A DNA stretch of 39,931 bases from Tatlockia sp. (GCA_013697955.1 JACCVV010000039.1:1-39931); one strand, 5' to 3'; numbered from the stretch's first letter, positions 6,627-16,357 are shown. Numbers and translations: made by a program. Notes: generated by a model not told the origin, from the sequence alone.

Positions 6627-8489
6627 TTACTTTCTTAGAGCCTCCAATTCATTCCCTTTTTTAGTCTTAAGCGCTTGCTGCTTTAATTGGTCGAGCATGC
6701 CCTCTAAGGCATCACATTGGTCATCCAGAAAATCGCCCATTTCGCTTTGGCCGTTAGCAATTGCATCAAGCACTTGCTCCCAAAGAGCCGTGGTTGCCGG
6801 GTTTGAAATGGAGGGAGGTAATAATTGAATCAGCTCACGCCCCTTCGCGGTTGAAATCAATTGCTTTCCCTGGCGTTTGATGTAGCTGCGATTAACTAAC
6901 GTTTCAAGGATATTGGCTCTGGTCGCCTCCGTACCAATGCCAGCGGTTTCTTTTAAGATTTTTTTTAATTGCGGATCATCGATGTAATTGGCAATCGATT
7001 TCATGGCGGTAATCAAAGTACCCTCGGTAAAGCGGGCAGCAGGTTTTGACTTTCGGCTATCCACACAAGCTTCCTTAAGGCTTAAGGGTTCACCGTCTTT
7101 TAAAGCAGGAATATCACTTGTCTCATCTGAGTGTTCTTCTAACGCCTCATCCAATCCTACAATGGCCTCTTTCCACCCAGGCACTAGTGGTGTATTGCAC
7201 CCGCCCTTAAATTGATGACTGCCAGCTGAGACAAGCACTTGTCGCTGTAAATAAACATAATCGCCTAGAAATTGCGCAAGGTAATGGGCGCGAATGACCG
7301 CATAAAGTTGGCGCTCCTGCTCACTCATTGCCGCTAAATCAACTCGCTTGTTTTTTGTCGGAATAATGCCATGATGCGCTGTGATTTTTTTATCATTCCA
7401 GGCTTTGGACTTGAAATTAACATTGCATTTAGCAATCAAAGGAGCGATGCCATTATCAATGGCTTTTAAGCTTAATAAAATCTCGGAAACGTCTGCAAAC
7501 TGGCTTTCTGGCAGATAACCACAATCCGTTCGTGGGTAGCTCGTGGCCTTGTATTTTTCATAAAGCGCTTGTGCTGTTTCAAGCGTTTCTTTGGCACTAA
7601 AACCAAATTGAGCGGAGGCTATTTTTTGAAGGGTGGATAAGGATAAGCAAAGCGGTGCTGAGGTTGACTTCTTAGCCTCGCTAAATTGGATCACCTTTCC
7701 TGAGCTAGTTTCAATGTCCTTAGCAATTTCTTCCAGCACTGATTTATTGGCACATCGTCCTTCTGGGTCTTTTAGCTCATCCGGTAATTCGAAGGTCGTC
7801 CAAAAGGATTCCTTACGCAGACTTTGCCAGTTGGCTTTTAAGACAAAAAAATCGCAGGATTTGAAGTTCTCAATGGTTAAATCCCTATCAACGATGAGTT
7901 TAAGGGTTGGCGTTTGCACGCGCCCTACTGACAAAACCCCCTGCCCCGCTACTCCGTATAATGAGCTGACAGCCATTGTTAAATTCATGCCCATAAGCCA
8001 ATCAGCACGTTGACGACTTTGGCCCGCCCGATACAGGGGTTCAGTGGAGTGGCCAGGACGAATCTCATTTAAGGCTTTTTTAATTGACGCCTCATCAAGA
8101 GCCGAAAGCCACAAGCGCAAAACTTCACCCTGATAGTTAAAATAATCAAGAATTTCTCGCCCAATTACATCCCCTTCCCTATCCGCATCCGTTGCAATAA
8201 CCACTGTTTTTGCTTTCTTTAATAACTGACCAATGGCTTTTAGTTGTTTTTTTGTTTTCTCCTGCGGGACTAAATTCCAGGTTTTAGGAATGACAGGGAG
8301 CACCTGCATGCGCCAGGGCTTTAAATTGGGACAATAGCTCTCAGGTGGTGCAAGCTCTAACAAATGACCAACACACCAGGTCACTACCAATTGACACCCC
8401 TCAAAACAATGCTCGGCTCGTTTTAAATTGCCCAATACTGCGGCAATGTCTTTGGCTTGCGAGGGTTTTTCACAAAGAAATAATTTCAT
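6627..8489 (-). CDS. topB: DNA topoisomerase III
   Basis: This 620-residue type IA topoisomerase relaxes or decatenates DNA by a single-strand passage reaction. It starts 'MKLFLCEKPSQAKDIAAVLG', with the catalytic Glu at position 7. The Toprim acidic triad is in 'VVIATDADREGDVIGREIL', 'LSVGRVQTPTL' marks the gate domain, and the active-site Tyr (about residue 318) is in 'SYPRTDCGYLP'. E. coli TopB is about 650 residues; this one stops after 'LKTKKGNELEALRK' and has no C-terminal zinc finger. TopB genes are a standard part of GI-type ICEs next to the TIGR03761 gene, as here (44 bp gap). It presumably resolves the transferred or replicating element. Confidence 0.95.
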   Translation of the reverse strand: MKLFLCEKPSQAKDIAAVLGNLKRAEHCFEGCQLVVTWCVGHLLELAPPESYCPNLKPWRMQVLPVIPKTWNLVPQEKTKKQLKAIGQLLKKAKTVVIATDADREGDVIGREILDYFNYQGEVLRLWLSALDEASIKKALNEIRPGHSTEPLYRAGQSRQRADWLMGMNLTMAVSSLYGVAGQGVLSVGRVQTPTLKLIVDRDLTIENFKSCDFFVLKANWQSLRKESFWTTFELPDELKDPEGRCANKSVLEEIAKDIETSSGKVIQFSEAKKSTSAPLCLSLSTLQKIASAQFGFSAKETLETAQALYEKYKATSYPRTDCGYLPESQFADVSEILLSLKAIDNGIAPLIAKCNVNFKSKAWNDKKITAHHGIIPTKNKRVDLAAMSEQERQLYAVIRAHYLAQFLGDYVYLQRQVLVSAGSHQFKGGCNTPLVPGWKEAIVGLDEALEEHSDETSDIPALKDGEPLSLKEACVDSRKSKPAARFTEGTLITAMKSIANYIDDPQLKKILKETAGIGTEATRANILETLVNRSYIKRQGKQLISTAKGRELIQLLPPSISNPATTALWEQVLDAIANGQSEMGDFLDDQCDALEGMLDQLKQQALKTKKGNELEALRK

Positions 8490-8533
8490 AATTTAGAGTC
8501 CTGAATTGAATAAAATAGGTATTAATTGAAAAG

Positions 8534-9259
8534 TCATGCGCATGGTAAAATCACTTCTGCGTCATTTGCCTTGCTGACTTGCAATGCCTTTATTTTTTTC
8601 TTTAATCGATACAACAGAGGCTGGCGGATTTTCTCCTCTAAACGCTGTGCTAAATTTGAGGTCATGGCCCGATAAAGGGCGATGTAATCGATTTCACCGG
8701 CAAGATTGGCAATCAGCTGATAGGACTCCTTATTATCAATAACATCCTCAAAGGTAACGGCAGGAAGTGTGTTAATTTTTATCAATTGAATCTGACTTAA
8801 CAAGCGATTGATTGATTTAAAAGTGCGTCTTAAATTTGCAAAATAATCATTATCCTGGCTAAAGCAGCCCGCAAAGCGCAGTATTTTAAGGGTGGAAATC
8901 AAGCGGTCATGGACTGCAAAAAGCTCGACTAAATCAGCTGCAAGGCTTGAATCAAAAGCCACTTTAGGCTCAAAGCGCGTTGAATGATTAAAGGCCATTC
9001 CCTTTAAATGTTTTTTCTTCTCCAAAAGCCCCTCAAATTTATCAATCTCATCAAAGCACTGAGTGGTCAGTTTATGAATGGCCTCTTGAATGCCTTGCAA
9101 AGCCAAGAGGGAATAGGCTTGATTTAACTGACAACGCCTAAGTAGGGCGTTTATTTTCTGCATGAGAGCCTCATAAAAAAGCAGTTGATTGTCTAGTTTG
9201 CGGGTAAAGAGGCGATTAACTTCCGCGTTGGCTAGGGTCAGTTTGATAGTTGTTGTCAT
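8534..9259 (-). CDS. TIGR03761/AcaB-like ICE protein (tentative)
   Basis: This 241-residue, mostly helical protein overlaps the traD stop by 4 bp (ATGA), so it is translated with traD. It contains 'LVELFAVHDRLISTLKILRF' and a long helical C-terminus with basic residues ('RQPLLYRLKKKIK'). In PFGI-1-type elements the gene preceding topB encodes the TIGR03761 (DUF1845/AcaB-like) protein, and this gene occupies exactly that place; the hydrophobic pattern agrees, but I see no diagnostic motif. The role of the family is poorly known. Treat as an ICE-conserved protein by position. Confidence 0.5.
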   Translation of the reverse strand: MTTTIKLTLANAEVNRLFTRKLDNQLLFYEALMQKINALLRRCQLNQAYSLLALQGIQEAIHKLTTQCFDEIDKFEGLLEKKKHLKGMAFNHSTRFEPKVAFDSSLAADLVELFAVHDRLISTLKILRFAGCFSQDNDYFANLRRTFKSINRLLSQIQLIKINTLPAVTFEDVIDNKESYQLIANLAGEIDYIALYRAMTSNLAQRLEEKIRQPLLYRLKKKIKALQVSKANDAEVILPCA

Positions 9260-11784
9260 GGGGTTTTTCCTTTTAAGATTGGAGTTGAATGGGTCGTTAA
9301 AAAAGGCGCGTTAAGCGCACAAGGCAAGACTTCCATGATTTGGCCCTGTCGCTCAATGTGGTAAGGATTCAATGAGGCATGCGCCTCGTTTAAAGCCTGT
9401 TCTAAAATGTCGGTTGCAAGACCTGAGCGGCTTTGGTATTTGGCTAGCACTTCAGGCAATACAAAAACAAGTGTCTCGCCAAATTGACTGGAATCAGAGA
9501 CAACAAGTTGCTGTTCTTCCAGTGAAAATTGTTTATTGCCTGACTCAATTCGTTTTTCTAACCAGCTGACAAAATCAGATAAACAATCGGGGTTAATTCC
9601 ACTTGATGCAGCCGCTGACTCAGAAGGTGGAACTGCAGAAGGGTGAATGGTTTGCGGGCTTTCCATTGCCAGAGCGCTTGCATAGGAACCCGCATCGTTT
9701 ATTTCAAAAACTGAATTACTACCCGTTACCAGGGGTGATAGTGGTGCGGAAAAGGTTTCAACCCCCTCTAAAGGGGTTGTGCTCATCTCCCCAGCCTCTT
9801 TCAATTGATTTATTTCCCGAATCACTTTCTTAATGTCTTTGGGCGCTAAGTTGTCGTTTAAGGGCAGCGGTATGCGTACCTTATAAAGCTCCCCACCATT
9901 CACAAGCACAAAAGCCTGGCCTTTAGGCAACGAGGTAATGTCGTTAACTTCAAGCATGTCGATGGCGTTTTTTTGAACCCGGTCTTCATTGGAGGTATTA
10001 AAATAGACCCCATCAGCTCCGTGTGGCGTATCAGAAGCCACCGAAACTTCGGTGTGACTGACCACATCCACTTTGGGTAATACCCTCACCAGCAAATTAG
10101 CCGTTTCCTCATTTTCCACGCGAAGAATAATCAAGGTATTTAAATTGCCTTTCGTTACTTCTGCCATGGCTTTTGAACCAAGGGCTACTTCGAGGTCTTG
10201 TTTGGTTTGAGCATAAGCACTGACTTGAAAGCCAGCCCCTCCGGCTTTATTAAGAATTTTAACGAATGAATCCTGGATAATTTCTGATAGTTCATCACAG
10301 TGGATATTGAGCCGATAGTTGGCATTGGATTCTTTATAAATTTTTCCAGCTGTTGAGACTAAATCAGATAAAAATGCTTTGCCTACGGCTTGTGCGATAT
10401 TGGGATTGGTTAAGCTATCCAAGCCTATATAAACCACGCGCTTTTCTTTAATTGTTGTCATTAACTCAATGGCGCAATCTGAGTCTTTAAACGAAAAAAT
10501 GTGAGAGGCATTGCTTTTGTTAATCTCTGATAAAACAGGACCTACTGAGGCTGTGATTTTGTCGTAATAGGTTTTATCCATGATGGCTGCGTCATATAAA
10601 TCAATGATCACCTGGTCATGAAGTTGCTCCACCTGCCCTGCTGCAATGGTGTCAGCTATGTATTGTTTTAAATACTTGATAACCGCTTTGGCTCTATCCA
10701 TTGCCGGATAGGGATTGCCGTACTTATCCACCCGCGCATCATTATCAGCAATAATTGCAGCTACTTTTTGCTGATAAGCGGGAAGTCTCTCTGGCAAAAT
10801 CGTATCCGCATAACCCACCAGGAGCTGATCCATGCGAGTAATGTAAAAGGCAATTGATTTATAAGTTATGGCTTGCTTCATCTCCTCAAGACAAATCGCC
10901 ACAATGTTGACGTATTTCCATGCAAAGGCTGCAAATTGCTTGCCCTCTCCTTCCGCAGCAATCGCATCAGTAATGCGGGTGGCAACCTCAGATACCTGGT
11001 CAAAGTTTTTAAGCGGATTATAGTGGGCTGAAAGCTCTGGAAACCCTAAATGCACCACCCGAAAATCAGCTAGCCGTCCCGCTGCATTGCAAGCAGAGTA
11101 CATATCACGTACCAACTCAAGATCCCCTTTTGGGTCAACCACTATCAATGCATCGCCATTTCGGATGTCTTGATTAATAAGAATTGAGGCAAGCCGTGTT
11201 TTACCAACACGTGTCGTGCCCACCACAAAGGTATGGCCAACCCGTACCGATTGCGGGATATAGATGGGCTTATCTTCATCCCCTACCCCATGCAGATAGG
11301 GTTTACCGCCTACATCGGGTAAGGGACGAAAGGGATTTAAGGCGGAATTTGTATTGAGTAATTTAACAAGTGCTAAGTGTTCTCGACCCTTGGCATAAGA
11401 CCTCACGGCTCGATAACTTTTGGAACGCTGCATAAACCGCTCATTAATGACTTGCTTCACTTGTTTTAAGCGCTGAGTGTGGCGTGGCAACCAGAGAAAA
11501 CCGCGTCCCACATAAAGCCATTGTTTAGACAGTGGAACCTCAATTGTCGACATAGCAAAATAAGGCATGGTAATAAGGCGTCTGTGATAGCGTTTAATAC
11601 GAAAAACCTGCATGAGCCGATAAGCACCAAAACAGCCTAAGCTGCAGGTCGCATAAAGACCCATTTCGTTAGTGAGCAATAAAAAATGCGGTGAAGCAAA
11701 GGCTAAGGTTGCCAAAGAAAATAAGGTGATGCCTGAATAGAGTTCAGTGGCTTCTCGCAGTAAATTTTCAACAGGGAATTTCAT
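9256..11784 (-). CDS. traD: Conjugative coupling ATPase TraD (VirD4 type)
   Basis: This 842-residue inner-membrane ATPase brings the relaxase-DNA complex to the T4SS. Two N-terminal transmembrane helices (about residues 18-58) precede the motor domain. Walker A is 'VVGTTRVGKTRLAS' (Lys near residue 195), followed by 'GDALIVVDPKGDLEL'; Walker B is 'LNIHCDELSEI' (about 496). Further matches include 'GGAGFQVSAYAQTKQDLEVA'. The C-terminal 180 residues are low in complexity (Ser/Ala/Pro rich) and then helical, probably the relaxosome-binding tail. In PFGI-1-type elements traD usually lies before the TIGR03747 gene; here it follows traG at the distal end of the block. Confidence 0.92.
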   Translation of the reverse strand: MKFPVENLLREATELYSGITLFSLATLAFASPHFLLLTNEMGLYATCSLGCFGAYRLMQVFRIKRYHRRLITMPYFAMSTIEVPLSKQWLYVGRGFLWLPRHTQRLKQVKQVINERFMQRSKSYRAVRSYAKGREHLALVKLLNTNSALNPFRPLPDVGGKPYLHGVGDEDKPIYIPQSVRVGHTFVVGTTRVGKTRLASILINQDIRNGDALIVVDPKGDLELVRDMYSACNAAGRLADFRVVHLGFPELSAHYNPLKNFDQVSEVATRITDAIAAEGEGKQFAAFAWKYVNIVAICLEEMKQAITYKSIAFYITRMDQLLVGYADTILPERLPAYQQKVAAIIADNDARVDKYGNPYPAMDRAKAVIKYLKQYIADTIAAGQVEQLHDQVIIDLYDAAIMDKTYYDKITASVGPVLSEINKSNASHIFSFKDSDCAIELMTTIKEKRVVYIGLDSLTNPNIAQAVGKAFLSDLVSTAGKIYKESNANYRLNIHCDELSEIIQDSFVKILNKAGGAGFQVSAYAQTKQDLEVALGSKAMAEVTKGNLNTLIILRVENEETANLLVRVLPKVDVVSHTEVSVASDTPHGADGVYFNTSNEDRVQKNAIDMLEVNDITSLPKGQAFVLVNGGELYKVRIPLPLNDNLAPKDIKKVIREINQLKEAGEMSTTPLEGVETFSAPLSPLVTGSNSVFEINDAGSYASALAMESPQTIHPSAVPPSESAAASSGINPDCLSDFVSWLEKRIESGNKQFSLEEQQLVVSDSSQFGETLVFVLPEVLAKYQSRSGLATDILEQALNEAHASLNPYHIERQGQIMEVLPCALNAPFLTTHSTPILKGKTP

Positions 11785-11787
11785 GGG

Positions 11788-12120
11788 TTACCTCAGCCAG
11801 ATTAAGCATTCAAAAAGAACTAAAATGCCGACTAAATAAAATCGCATTTGAGTGGCTTTAATGAGTTGTTGTGGTTCAGGTGGGATTGCCTGGCGACTTG
11901 CTAACCACGCGACAAGCTTTGGCCAAAGAACAATAAGAGCCATATAAAACAAACTATGGCCAATGAGGAAAACGTTTTTGAACTGATTAAAAAAATCCTG
12001 CCAATGACGAATGGACTCACTATTGTTAAGCAGTAACGAAACAACAATGACCGCTAAGATGGCTAGCATAACCAGTTGAAATAATGCTATAATTGTAGGT
12101 TTAAAGACCTTTTTTAACAT
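11788..12120 (-). CDS. Small three-helix membrane protein of the transfer operon
   Basis: The 110-residue product has three hydrophobic segments (about residues 8-30, 48-68 and 90-108) and a polar loop 'RQAIPPEPQQLIKATQMR'. It ends 3 bp before the traD start, so it is very likely co-translated with traD. It may help assemble the coupling protein, as small membrane partners do in other conjugation systems, but no family is recognised. Its start codon is only 14 bp from the start of an oppositely oriented small ORF (12135-12335). Confidence 0.65.
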   Translation of the reverse strand: MLKKVFKPTIIALFQLVMLAILAVIVVSLLLNNSESIRHWQDFFNQFKNVFLIGHSLFYMALIVLWPKLVAWLASRQAIPPEPQQLIKATQMRFYLVGILVLFECLIWLR

Positions 12121-12134
12121 AGGGATAACTCCGC

Positions 12135-12335
12135 ATGGATACAGCTGTTAAAATTGGCAAGGGTTTGCTGAAGTTGACTTGGTTTTTGGTGAAAACAGCA
12201 GCGCAGCTGGCTATTGCTGTTAACACTCCAAGCAAAAAAAGAAAAGCGCCTCATTGTGCTCCTTTTATGGCTCAGGAACTTTTTGACAAAGAAGAGATAA
12301 CCTATGAAGAGTTTCATGAGGCCCTTGAGCCTTGA
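12135..12335 (+). CDS. Small plus-strand ORF inside the minus-strand transfer operon
   Basis: This 66-residue ORF is oriented against all its neighbours and fills the only gap (12121-12352) between traG and the small membrane gene. It has an amphipathic/hydrophobic N-terminal helix ('LLKLTWFLVKTAAQLAIAV'), a basic patch ('SKKRK') and a C-terminal 'AQELFDKEEITYEEFHEALE' that looks like a SHOCT-type short helical domain. Codon choice and composition are protein-like. The ribosome-binding site is weak. A minus-strand ORF (12114-12356) also spans the gap with tidy overlaps but has an implausible composition. Moderate support only. Confidence 0.45.
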   Translation: MDTAVKIGKGLLKLTWFLVKTAAQLAIAVNTPSKKRKAPHCAPFMAQELFDKEEITYEEFHEALEP

Positions 12336-12352
12336 CCATAAAGCACTTATCA

Positions 12353-13927
12353 TCATAGCCGACCCCCTGACACCACTTTGACTCCAGCCTTTGCTGTATG
12401 CATGCCAGATTGTGCTGATTCCTTTGCTGCGTTATCTGCTGTTGACATAAGTGCGCCCAGGCTCGCCCCACCCTCACCGCCAAAATGGCTGGATAACTTA
12501 AGCAACAACAAAGGGGCTATAAAATAAATCAGTAAAGCAATGTTACGAATGGACGCCACCACCTCGCTGTCTCCAAGCGCATCAACTGCCGCCGTTTCTA
12601 AAAAAGAGGCGTAATGCCAAATGCATTGAATAAAAATACTCATGAAATAAAGCGCACAAAGGCTGCCCAACGCACGAGGACTGTAGCCGCTTAATGCCAG
12701 TACAATGATGGTAAATACAATGAGGAAGAAGTAAAAAAACGCGTGCATAACCGGCAGGGTTTGCATAATGGCTTCACGTTTTAAGGGCGTAATAGTCCAG
12801 GATTTAACCGACTGACCTATATTGACAAGGCTTCTGGAAACAAAGGTTCCGGCATCATTATTGGTAGGATTGATTAATGCTTCAGCACTTTTAACCTGCA
12901 TGTCTTTGCTATCGTGAAGCAAGACTTTGGCAATGTAGTCATCAGATGTTAAATTCGAATTCCAACCCAGTTTATGCTTTACCTGGTAGGCAAAGACTCG
13001 TTCAGCAACATTCTTTGAACCAATATGGTCTTCAAAATAACCAGCCTTTTTAGTGGTATTAACCAAATCTTTTTGAAGTTTAGTCCACCATTGACTGCAG
13101 GTGGGATAGCCATCTGCAGGGCGATGGTCTTTAAGCGTTTTATCCGTTTGCTCAGCACTTGTAAAGTTAGGGTTGGGGTAGCTTTCATAAGGAAAGCCCG
13201 CCACCGGTTCGCGGGCGCGTAATTTGGAGTAATAAAGCGTCTTAAAGGTTTTTGAGCCTAACCAGGTTAAATCCTCTTCACCACCGTGGTGTTTTAAAAT
13301 ATCAGCTACTTTCGTTTTATTGGCATCGGTAAGTGTTTCATTTAAATAGGTTGTGCGTGCTTCTAAAAAACATTGACGATGAAATTGCAGGGCTTGTTTT
13401 CGAAGGTCGGTTGGAATGTAGGTTGAGATTAAATCCCCCTGAATGGCTTGCAGACTGTCACTACAACCTGTGACCTTCATGAGTCCATAGGTAAGACTTG
13501 ATGAAAAATTCTGGATAAGGGAAAAACCAAGTGGAATTTTAATCTTATCAGTTAAGACATCGGCAAAAGTTTCATCATAGGTGGTTCCGGTATCCTTAAG
13601 CGTGGACTCTTTTATCGTTTCACTCTTTTTAAAGGTGCACAGCGGTTTAAATTTCAAACCCTTTTGCTCGAAATTAACGCAAGGATAAACAAAGATTGCG
13701 CAAATTAAAAAAGTCACGGCAAGCTCATAGAGAAAGTGATTAAGCGCATGTTCTGCTGCATGATGGGTGGAACCCGCAGGAGCCAGCACTTTTTTTAAAT
13801 AGCGAAAGCAGACCATTAAAAAGCCTAGGTACAAAATGCCGGTTTGCCATAAGGCATCAAAGAGCACTTCATATTGTTGCCAGCCTAAATAGGTGGTGTA
13901 GAGAGAAAGGGGAGAAAAAACAACCAT
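12353..13927 (-). CDS. traG: TraG N-terminal family mating-pair membrane protein
   Basis: This 524-residue protein matches the TraG_N family, which acts in mating-pair formation and stabilisation in F-like and GI-type systems. It starts 'MVVFSPLSLYTTYLGWQQYE' and has transmembrane helices near residues 28-45, 70-90, 385-410, 415-435 and 455-480. Between them lies a large periplasmic section with several cysteines ('VTGCSDSLQ', 'HRQCFLEA', 'YPTCSQWW'). The C-terminus carries small-residue and Ala/Gly-rich motifs ('GGEGGASLGALMSTADNA'). It lacks the long periplasmic C-terminal domain of F TraG, as is normal for ICE versions. It is 3 bp from the next gene upstream. Confidence 0.85.
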   Translation of the reverse strand: MVVFSPLSLYTTYLGWQQYEVLFDALWQTGILYLGFLMVCFRYLKKVLAPAGSTHHAAEHALNHFLYELAVTFLICAIFVYPCVNFEQKGLKFKPLCTFKKSETIKESTLKDTGTTYDETFADVLTDKIKIPLGFSLIQNFSSSLTYGLMKVTGCSDSLQAIQGDLISTYIPTDLRKQALQFHRQCFLEARTTYLNETLTDANKTKVADILKHHGGEEDLTWLGSKTFKTLYYSKLRAREPVAGFPYESYPNPNFTSAEQTDKTLKDHRPADGYPTCSQWWTKLQKDLVNTTKKAGYFEDHIGSKNVAERVFAYQVKHKLGWNSNLTSDDYIAKVLLHDSKDMQVKSAEALINPTNNDAGTFVSRSLVNIGQSVKSWTITPLKREAIMQTLPVMHAFFYFFLIVFTIIVLALSGYSPRALGSLCALYFMSIFIQCIWHYASFLETAAVDALGDSEVVASIRNIALLIYFIAPLLLLKLSSHFGGEGGASLGALMSTADNAAKESAQSGMHTAKAGVKVVSGGRL

Positions 13928-13930
13928 GAC

Positions 13931-15319
13931 TTAACCCCCCTTCTTTTCAGAACTACGATAGATAGCTCCGTTTTTAATTAACGCTTTCTCATGCTCATCA
14001 GACGGCAGGCTTTTTGCTAGCTCATGGGTTCTTAAATCCATAATGAGACTTAAGGTATCAGTCATCATTTTTTTACGGACTTCCGATTCAAAGGCCAGCC
14101 CATGAATGTCTTTATCCAATTCGCTTATCGCACGCTGAACCATCTTTTGAGCGGGCTTTAAATTTTGTACCTCCTGGATTTGTAAACCGGCTTGCATAAG
14201 ACGGCGCATCGCCATTGCTTCCTCCATTAAATTTTGAAGGGCAATCTCTTCGGATAGTTTGGAAACGGTCAGTATTTGCTGTTCACGAGGCATACGCACA
14301 ATGGCTGTGATGATGTCTTCAGTAATTAAGACATTGCCTGCTGAAATTTTTCGCAATTCTGCTTCCAAGGGATTCTTTTTCTCAATTAATTGCCATAAAA
14401 AACCGGCAACATTAGTCACACAGGTAGTTGAGCTTGCGATTTTGGGACAGCTTTGCAACAAAGGAGAAAGGCCAATGCCTGCACTAATCCCTTTAGAGCT
14501 GGCATCATTCTTCGCACTGACTTGCAAGTCGCCCAACACCAAAACCGCCCAATCACCGGCTTTTTCAGGTGTCGACCAAAAACGCACAAAAGATGACGCG
14601 TTAGCAGCCTCAAGTGAGGGCTGGCTTTTATTATCCAGGTTACGTGAGGGCTTTAATAACAGGTTATACCCTGCAATCACTACATCGTTAATGATCCGAA
14701 TCGGGTTTTGTTTGGTCCCACCCGCATTCCCATTCGTTCGACCCACCCAGGGAATGCCGTATTCATCGCCCTTAGTAGCAATGACTTTGGAGTCATGGAT
14801 AATATCCACCGATTGTTTGTTCTTGGCACGAGTTGCTGCCTCTATCCAGCCCTGGCTATCGGATACCGATAACATGGAGTTAATCGGTGAGTTGCCTTCA
14901 TCCAGTGCTTTTTTAACTTCCTGGCAATCTTTCGCTTTCAAGGAAAATTCATTGAGCAAACTAAAGGTGTTATTTTGTAGCATGTTGTAAAGGGGTGGCA
15001 TGGAGGTTTGTAATTTATACAAGGGGTAACCAATCACACCGCCTTTTAAATTGTCAATAATCTCTGTGGGCATTCCCATAACACTGTCTTTTAATCCATT
15101 AAGGGAATTAGTCAGGGAAAGAACTGGATTAAACAGATTACAATTAAGTAGGCCACTGGTATTTATGCGCCCGCCAAGCGTTACGGTATGATCTTGATTC
15201 ACCGGCGGGATGAATACATCTGAAGCCCCTCCTAATTGATAATAATACTCCGATTGGGTGGGTAAGATGGATGCATTTACCGCAGGGATTAAGAGCATTA
15301 ACAGCATAATTTTTTTCAT
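13931..15319 (-). CDS. TIGR03755 family ICE protein (TraH-like position)
   Basis: This 462-residue secreted protein has a signal peptide (residues 1-16, 'LLIPAVNA'). The mature start 'SEYYYQLGGASDVFIPPVN' is typical of TIGR03755 proteins, as is 'CNLFNPVLSLTNSLNGLKDS' with a following segment reading 'PLYKLQTSMPPLYNMLQNN'. Several cysteines in the middle ('LLQSCPKIASSTTCVTNV') may form disulfides. The C-terminal third is helical. In GI-type systems it sits between TIGR03756 and TraG, as here, and is thought to act in mating-pair formation in the periplasm, like TraH of F. No enzymatic motif is seen. Confidence 0.8.
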   Translation of the reverse strand: MKKIMLLMLLIPAVNASILPTQSEYYYQLGGASDVFIPPVNQDHTVTLGGRINTSGLLNCNLFNPVLSLTNSLNGLKDSVMGMPTEIIDNLKGGVIGYPLYKLQTSMPPLYNMLQNNTFSLLNEFSLKAKDCQEVKKALDEGNSPINSMLSVSDSQGWIEAATRAKNKQSVDIIHDSKVIATKGDEYGIPWVGRTNGNAGGTKQNPIRIINDVVIAGYNLLLKPSRNLDNKSQPSLEAANASSFVRFWSTPEKAGDWAVLVLGDLQVSAKNDASSKGISAGIGLSPLLQSCPKIASSTTCVTNVAGFLWQLIEKKNPLEAELRKISAGNVLITEDIITAIVRMPREQQILTVSKLSEEIALQNLMEEAMAMRRLMQAGLQIQEVQNLKPAQKMVQRAISELDKDIHGLAFESEVRKKMMTDTLSLIMDLRTHELAKSLPSDEHEKALIKNGAIYRSSEKKGG

Positions 15320-15328
15320 AAGAAATTC

Positions 15329-16357
15329 CTATCGTTTTTGAGGTTCGCCAACTGGGGGGGTACTTAAAAGCAGTGTGCCTTTTTGTTGGATACAACCACG
15401 GTATTTACGCCAAATTACAAAGACATAGTTGCCATTGCCCTTGATGTCATCGGCTTCTCCAAAATCATCAGGATTGCCTGGCTTGATATTGCGATTTTCT
15501 GGATAGACTTCCTGCCAAATCACTTTTTCTTCTTCAGGATCAAAAATGACATTGGCAATCACACAATTAGGACCACAGACATTAGAGGTGCCTTGCCTGA
15601 TATGAAGGCTTTTTTTATTAGTGACAATGTCTGCTGCATGCATGGCTGCAACCACAGACGCCCTGAAACGTGAGGGCTGGGTCACACGCATTAAGCGCGG
15701 AAATTCAGGACCCCAGCTGTGGGTATTGGTTCCGATTTCATGATTGATTAACAACTGTGGATGCGTGGCCATATAGGCAAGCTCACCTGTTTCCATTCGA
15801 TCAGAGACTGCATCGGCATGACTTGAATAATAAGGCTTACCAAAGGTGGTTTCCGGTTTATGGGTGACTTCTTGTAACTGAAAAAGGGAGGGAGGACTGC
15901 CAATCACATGAACCACGCGACTTATGTCATCATTTAAATGCGGCCCATAGACCTGTACGCTAGCGCCGCCATAATCAAAAGGCATCCCCATCGCTGATTC
16001 AAACACCTTCTGATACCCCGCCATTACCACTGCATTCTCAAAAAGCCCCCCTGCCTCAACCCAAGGGTTTTCGCCAGGATTGTTGGATACAGTCACCACC
16101 AAGTCAGGCACAAATTGCTCAACGGCAAGCCCTTCTGTAGGTTTAAGCAAGCCCTTGCTTAGCCAGGTACAAGCCCCTATTATCTTGTACTTGCTATTTT
16201 CAAATGTTTTTTCAACCACGCGCTTGGCAAGCGTAAACGTATTAAGTGGATGAGGTGGCTTGGTACTTTCCATGTCAGCAGCCAATGGCCCTGAAAGGGC
16301 TACGCTTAAGAAAAAAACCAATCCTTTGTTCGTAGCGATAGCTTGTTTAGTCTTCAT
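15329..16357 (-). CDS. TIGR03756 family ICE protein (TraU-like)
   Basis: The protein is about 342 residues from the ATG at 16357, chosen because a signal peptide (to 'LSVALSGPLAA') follows it and the frame's earlier start (16435) lies deep in the ATPase gene. It overlaps that gene by 11 bp. Conserved features include 'QVYGPHLNDDISRVVHVIG', 'HSWGPEFPRLMRVTQPSRFR' and a cysteine cluster 'SNVCGPNCVIANVIFDPEEE'. These mark the TraU-like TIGR03756 family, a periplasmic protein needed for pilus assembly or DNA transfer. The neighbouring TIGR03757 and DsbC-like genes commonly found beside it are not present here. Confidence 0.82.
   Translation of the reverse strand: MKTKQAIATNKGLVFFLSVALSGPLAADMESTKPPHPLNTFTLAKRVVEKTFENSKYKIIGACTWLSKGLLKPTEGLAVEQFVPDLVVTVSNNPGENPWVEAGGLFENAVVMAGYQKVFESAMGMPFDYGGASVQVYGPHLNDDISRVVHVIGSPPSLFQLQEVTHKPETTFGKPYYSSHADAVSDRMETGELAYMATHPQLLINHEIGTNTHSWGPEFPRLMRVTQPSRFRASVVAAMHAADIVTNKKSLHIRQGTSNVCGPNCVIANVIFDPEEEKVIWQEVYPENRNIKPGNPDDFGEADDIKGNGNYVFVIWRKYRGCIQQKGTLLLSTPPVGEPQKR

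Noticed and set aside
12114-12356. 80-codon minus-strand ORF bridging traG and the small membrane gene
   Set aside because: Overlaps fit an operon, but the composition (Cys, Ser, His, Phe rich) is unlike a real protein and the opposite frame looks better; kept as a finding rather than a gene.
14259-14990. 243-codon plus-strand ORF
   Set aside because: Lies wholly opposite the TIGR03755 gene, which has a signal peptide and family motifs.
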